This document shows positions 60,795 to 64,000 of a stretch of DNA of 64,000 bases, one piece after another. The position numbers and the translations under genes were made by a program. The first letter of the stretch is position 1. Each line of letters opens with the position of its first letter. Origin of the DNA: Welwitschia mirabilis (Eukaryota > Gnetophyta > Gnetopsida > Welwitschiales); NCBI GenBank assembly GCA_051453625.1, contig JBOZIK010000001.1, forward strand, positions 28,418,645-28,482,644. Reading direction: 5' to 3'. The notes below the pieces were generated by a model. The model was not told the origin of the DNA and searched no databases. It was given only the letters and a program-made list of their open reading frames with translations.

Positions 60795-61545
60795 TATGTA
60801 CACTTATGATCTAAATAAATCAAAGCTTGTTACTAACTCAGATCAACTTATATCATAAGGAAGATGCACAATAATGAGATGAAGGAAGAAATTGTATTAA
60901 TCTAATGAAATCAGAATAACATCCACTTGTAACATCAAAATAACAACACCTCAATGAGAGGGACATATCCTAACACTAAGGAAACTCCTTTTTGTAGCAT
61001 GGGATGAACCTCTCACCCTTTAAACTTTTCTCACAAGTATCTGGTACAAAGGATGAGATGGAAATAAAGGAGGAGAAGGATATTTATATATTTTCCATTA
61101 AGGAAATTGAAGGCAAAATCCTAAAGGCGGGAAATAGAGATCCTAGCAACTAACATGGGTTTTTTGACCTCATTTACAATGAAATTTATTGCTATAGTGT
61201 AAAAATAGTTGTCATCCTATCTATCGTCCACATGACAGAGAGGACAACGCCACCTTAACAACTTTGAATTGTGTGCCATGTGTGGCCATTAGTCTAGTCG
61301 TCCTGTGTGTCATGAGGATGATGGAAGGAACAACTCCCTTCTTCTTCTCTTTTCTCCAAGATAAATCAGGTTTTGTATTATAAACTCCTTCCTCCAATCC
61401 TACAGTATCAGAATAAGACCAAAAAGGTGCCAATAATGCCAAATATCACATGTTCTGCTGATCATCATATCAGATCCTCATAGTCATCAGTATTACATTA
61501 AAACCTATATGAATGTCCTACAAAAGTACTCAAAATACACTATCA
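60795..61545 (-). repeat. Minus-strand gypsy LTR, 5' part of the split copy
   Basis: On the minus strand it starts TGATAGTGTATTTTGAG at 61545 and follows copy A (53988 down to about 53220). It then breaks off at about 60795, where the GC-richer island begins. Contains GTCATCC/GAGGACAAC and GTCGTCC/GGATGATGG hairpin arms at 61211-61247 and 61297-61324. Confidence 0.75.
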
Positions 61546-61557
61546 AATTCCCACAAA
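61546..61557 (-). other. Polypurine tract of the minus-strand gypsy element
   Basis: The minus strand TTTGTGGGAATT lies directly before the LTR start at 61545. Confidence 0.6.
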
Positions 61558-63515
61558 TTGACATTAATTAGATTGTGAGCCAATTTATTTAAGATAAAAA
61601 TAATGCCTATAAAATGTAAATTGAGTCCATGGAAAAATGATATCATCAATAGGTAATTAATACAAGTACTAAAAAATTTTTCTTGAGCCCCCCCTACTTA
61701 AGCATGTTACTACAAAATGAATACACATATAAAAATCATAAATTAAAAATTGATGGCTCATAAAAGTAAATTTGTATAGGCATAATATAAAACAAAAACA
61801 ATGGACCATCATGATAGCTTAAGAAGTTTCTATATTACATAATTCAAGTGATCACATTAGTAGCATCAACAAGGCAAGGAACAACAATAGTAAATAAAAC
61901 ATAATTCAAGTGATCAGAAAGACATGGCTATAGAAAACATGTGTGAGTACTGCTGGTTCCTGCATGATAAAGTGCATGAATTCTCTAAAAATTTTATTTG
62001 ATTTACATGAAGAACTCATTCAAAATAACTCAACCAAAATTAGATCATAAAAGCTCAGAATTGGGAAAAACTTTTTGTGCTGATCATAATAGATTAACAC
62101 CCAAAAAGGTATTCTACTCCCCCCATAGGAGAAGTAAGATGCCCCGAATTGTAACCTAAATAAAAAAGGAGTGTCATTCCCTTTGTCATGAGGATGACTG
62201 AGGAGGATGATAGACTCTAAAATAACTAATAGAGATGAGACCTAAAAAGGTCAGAAAATTAGAAAATGTAGGAATACAATGAAAAGAAGAGAGCGACCTG
62301 CAAAATAAAGAGCCTAAAAGGTAAATACATCATGGAGAAGTAAAAAATGATTATAGAGAAAAACGCACCAATGAAAAATACTACTCAAAGATGCCTCAAA
62401 TCTGCTCATATGCATGGAAAGCTAGAACTCATTAGATCAAGGAAGCCTATCAGAAAGGAACAACCATCCTCAAAAGAACATCATAAAAAACTAGAAAATG
62501 ATTAGGGTCATAATAGCATGCTAAAAAAGTATGAGGAAATAACTTTGAAAATTTCAACAGAACAACTAAGAAAAACAAGATGAAAATGGACAATTAGAAA
62601 CATGAAGAAGATTGCTCGATTACCTTAAATACTAACTTAACAAATTCCTATAGAAAAAATTATAAAATAACTTAATTAATGATGCATGACATAATGTAGA
62701 AATTCATAAAGTTTCACTCACTTGGAACATGATTATGATAATGTCAAGTATGCTAATGTTATTAAACAATAAATGATAAGATAAAAAGATGTTAAAAAAC
62801 ATGGACTTATAAGATACCATTTCAAAAGAAACACTAAAATCCAAAAAGTAAGTGATTATGTGGAAGTAATGGAGATAAATAACTAAAGAAAAGTGATTTA
62901 TTATGTTCATGATAAGGGGAGTACAATGACTATCAGAGGAATAAGGACCCACACAACATGGCTGAGTAACCCCCTAGTGGAGTTCCCATAGCTAACATAT
63001 CACACTGCCAAAGGTCTTTCTTGAGGAATATTTGCATTGGTACATTTATGGTAGGACATTATGAATATCATGTATGTACAGATATAACATAAGAAAGCAT
63101 GATAGGTATTTCCTTCTAATTTACTTATAAGGATAAAAGTGAAGAAATGAGATGAGTAACAAAATAAGATCCTCCAGCAACAACTAATTTACTTACATCA
63201 TTGAAAGACAATAAAAGAATCAAGACATCTTCCTTCTAAATGAAGTTCATAGATATGCGAATGTCTGAAAATTAGATTAAGCCAATTTTTATCATTATAA
63301 ATGCCTAAAGTAAAATATTACTTATCTTGAAAATATTATAAGTAAATATAGATGTCAAGTTAAAGATGTTAAAGTTAACATGATGTTGACTAAATAAATG
63401 AGTTAAGAAAGAATTTAGATAATGGAAAAAGGAATGTCCTCCTCTTGAAGAGGGCCTTCTAAAACAAGTGCTTCTATCATGTCCAAGATTTCATCAGAAA
63501 ATGACTAGTAAAGTG
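61558..63515 (-). other. 3' non-coding internal region of the minus-strand gypsy element
   Basis: About 2 kb between the integrase stop and the LTR without a recognisable frame. It includes a hairpin cluster at 62173-62213 (GTCATTCC, AGGATGAC, AGGATGATAG) like that in the 24-kb relative. Confidence 0.5.
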
Positions 63516-64000
63516 TTAACCTTTGTTCATTAACTTTTTGGATTTTTTAGTGTTTAGATCAGAAATTTTAACTGAGCCATTTGAGTATACTTTTTTGATA
63601 AGATAAGGGCCTAACCATTTAGAAGTTAAGTTGTTGTGTAGAAGGCGTACTCGAGTGTTATACAATAAGACAAATTTTCTAGGTTTAAACTATTTATAAA
63701 TAATGTTTTTATCATGTCAAAACTTGGCTTGAGTCTTATGAATAAGTTAATAATGTGGGGCATGAGTACATTTTTCATCTAGACAGTTGAGTTGGCTTAA
63801 ACAAATTTTAAGATTTTCATTCAAGTCAATGAGGTTCAGTTGATGGATGGAATGATAAAAATTATAGCAAACATTAACTAGTAAAATACACACTTTACTG
63901 TACACAAGTTCATAGGGTAAAGAACTAAGAGAGTTATGCCAAGTGATATAATAAGCCCAAAGAACATCATTAAGTTTAGAGAACTAAGCCATCTTATTAA
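63516..64000 (-). pseudogene. Ty3/gypsy integrase C-terminus (runs off the window)
   Basis: The minus-strand reading LNDVLWAYYITWHNSLSSLP, YELVYSKV and LNENLKICLSQLNCLDEK matches the end of the integrase core. After a stop and a frame change, FKPRKFVLLYNTRVRLLHNN and LTSKWLGPYLIKKVYSNGSV match the C-terminal GPY/F domain of Ty3/gypsy integrases. The frame ends in TAA at 63516-63518. Its position relative to the polypurine tract and LTR at 61545 fits one minus-strand element whose 5' half is outside the window. Confidence 0.85.

Noticed and set aside
1-64000. tRNA, rRNA or organelle-derived segments
   Set aside because: No cloverleaf, rRNA core or plastid/mitochondrial gene sequence was recognised by eye.

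Overview
The window is nuclear DNA from a plant, probably a seed plant with a large genome and possibly a gymnosperm. Evidence: an R2R3-MYB first exon with the standard plant splice position, fragments of other plant gene families, and AT-rich DNA packed with old LTR retrotransposons and LINEs full of in-frame stops. No complete, clearly functional host gene was found. Runs of N mark assembly gaps at 11086-11185, 22742-23411, 38136-38235, 41185-41194, 43284-43587, 53000-53100, 54769-54935 and 57832-57931; most fall in or beside repeats.

Layout. 1-4.4 kb: minus-strand host gene debris: an unrecognised terminal exon, a decayed TauE/SafE-family pseudogene with introns, and an ACC-synthase-like exon. 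4.4-13.9 kb: a Ty3/gypsy chromovirus complex (LTR, gag-pol with chromodomain, LTR stub, MYB exon 1, gap, second 3' half, LTR). Its outer LTRs are flanked by the same 5-bp target duplication, so it looks like one tandem LTR-internal-LTR-internal-LTR insertion that was later broken. 15.1-18.5 kb: a 5'-truncated LINE with a 12-bp target duplication. 21.1-27.1 kb: an Athila-like Ty3/gypsy relic with 3' LTR. 27.4-28.2 kb: a LINE reverse transcriptase remnant.

35.6-47.8 kb: a LINE (DUF4283 ORF1 plus endonuclease/RT ORF2) split inside its endonuclease by a 7.7-kb Ty1/copia-type element. That element has copia gag and protease remnants but no visible integrase or RT, and carries instead a 'putative plant transposon protein' ORF with an acidic tail and its own promoter-like leader. 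48-52.8 kb: AT-rich DNA, a direct repeat pair and one CACTA-type terminus. 52.8-64 kb: minus-strand LTRs of the same family as the 26-kb LTR. One is split by a GC-richer island (57.9-60.8 kb) that holds a pyrimidine-rich tract and a frameshifted small gene; the element's integrase C-terminus runs off the right edge.

The genes do not form a pathway. The biology lies in nested mobile elements, shared inactivating mutations, and captured or stranded host gene fragments.
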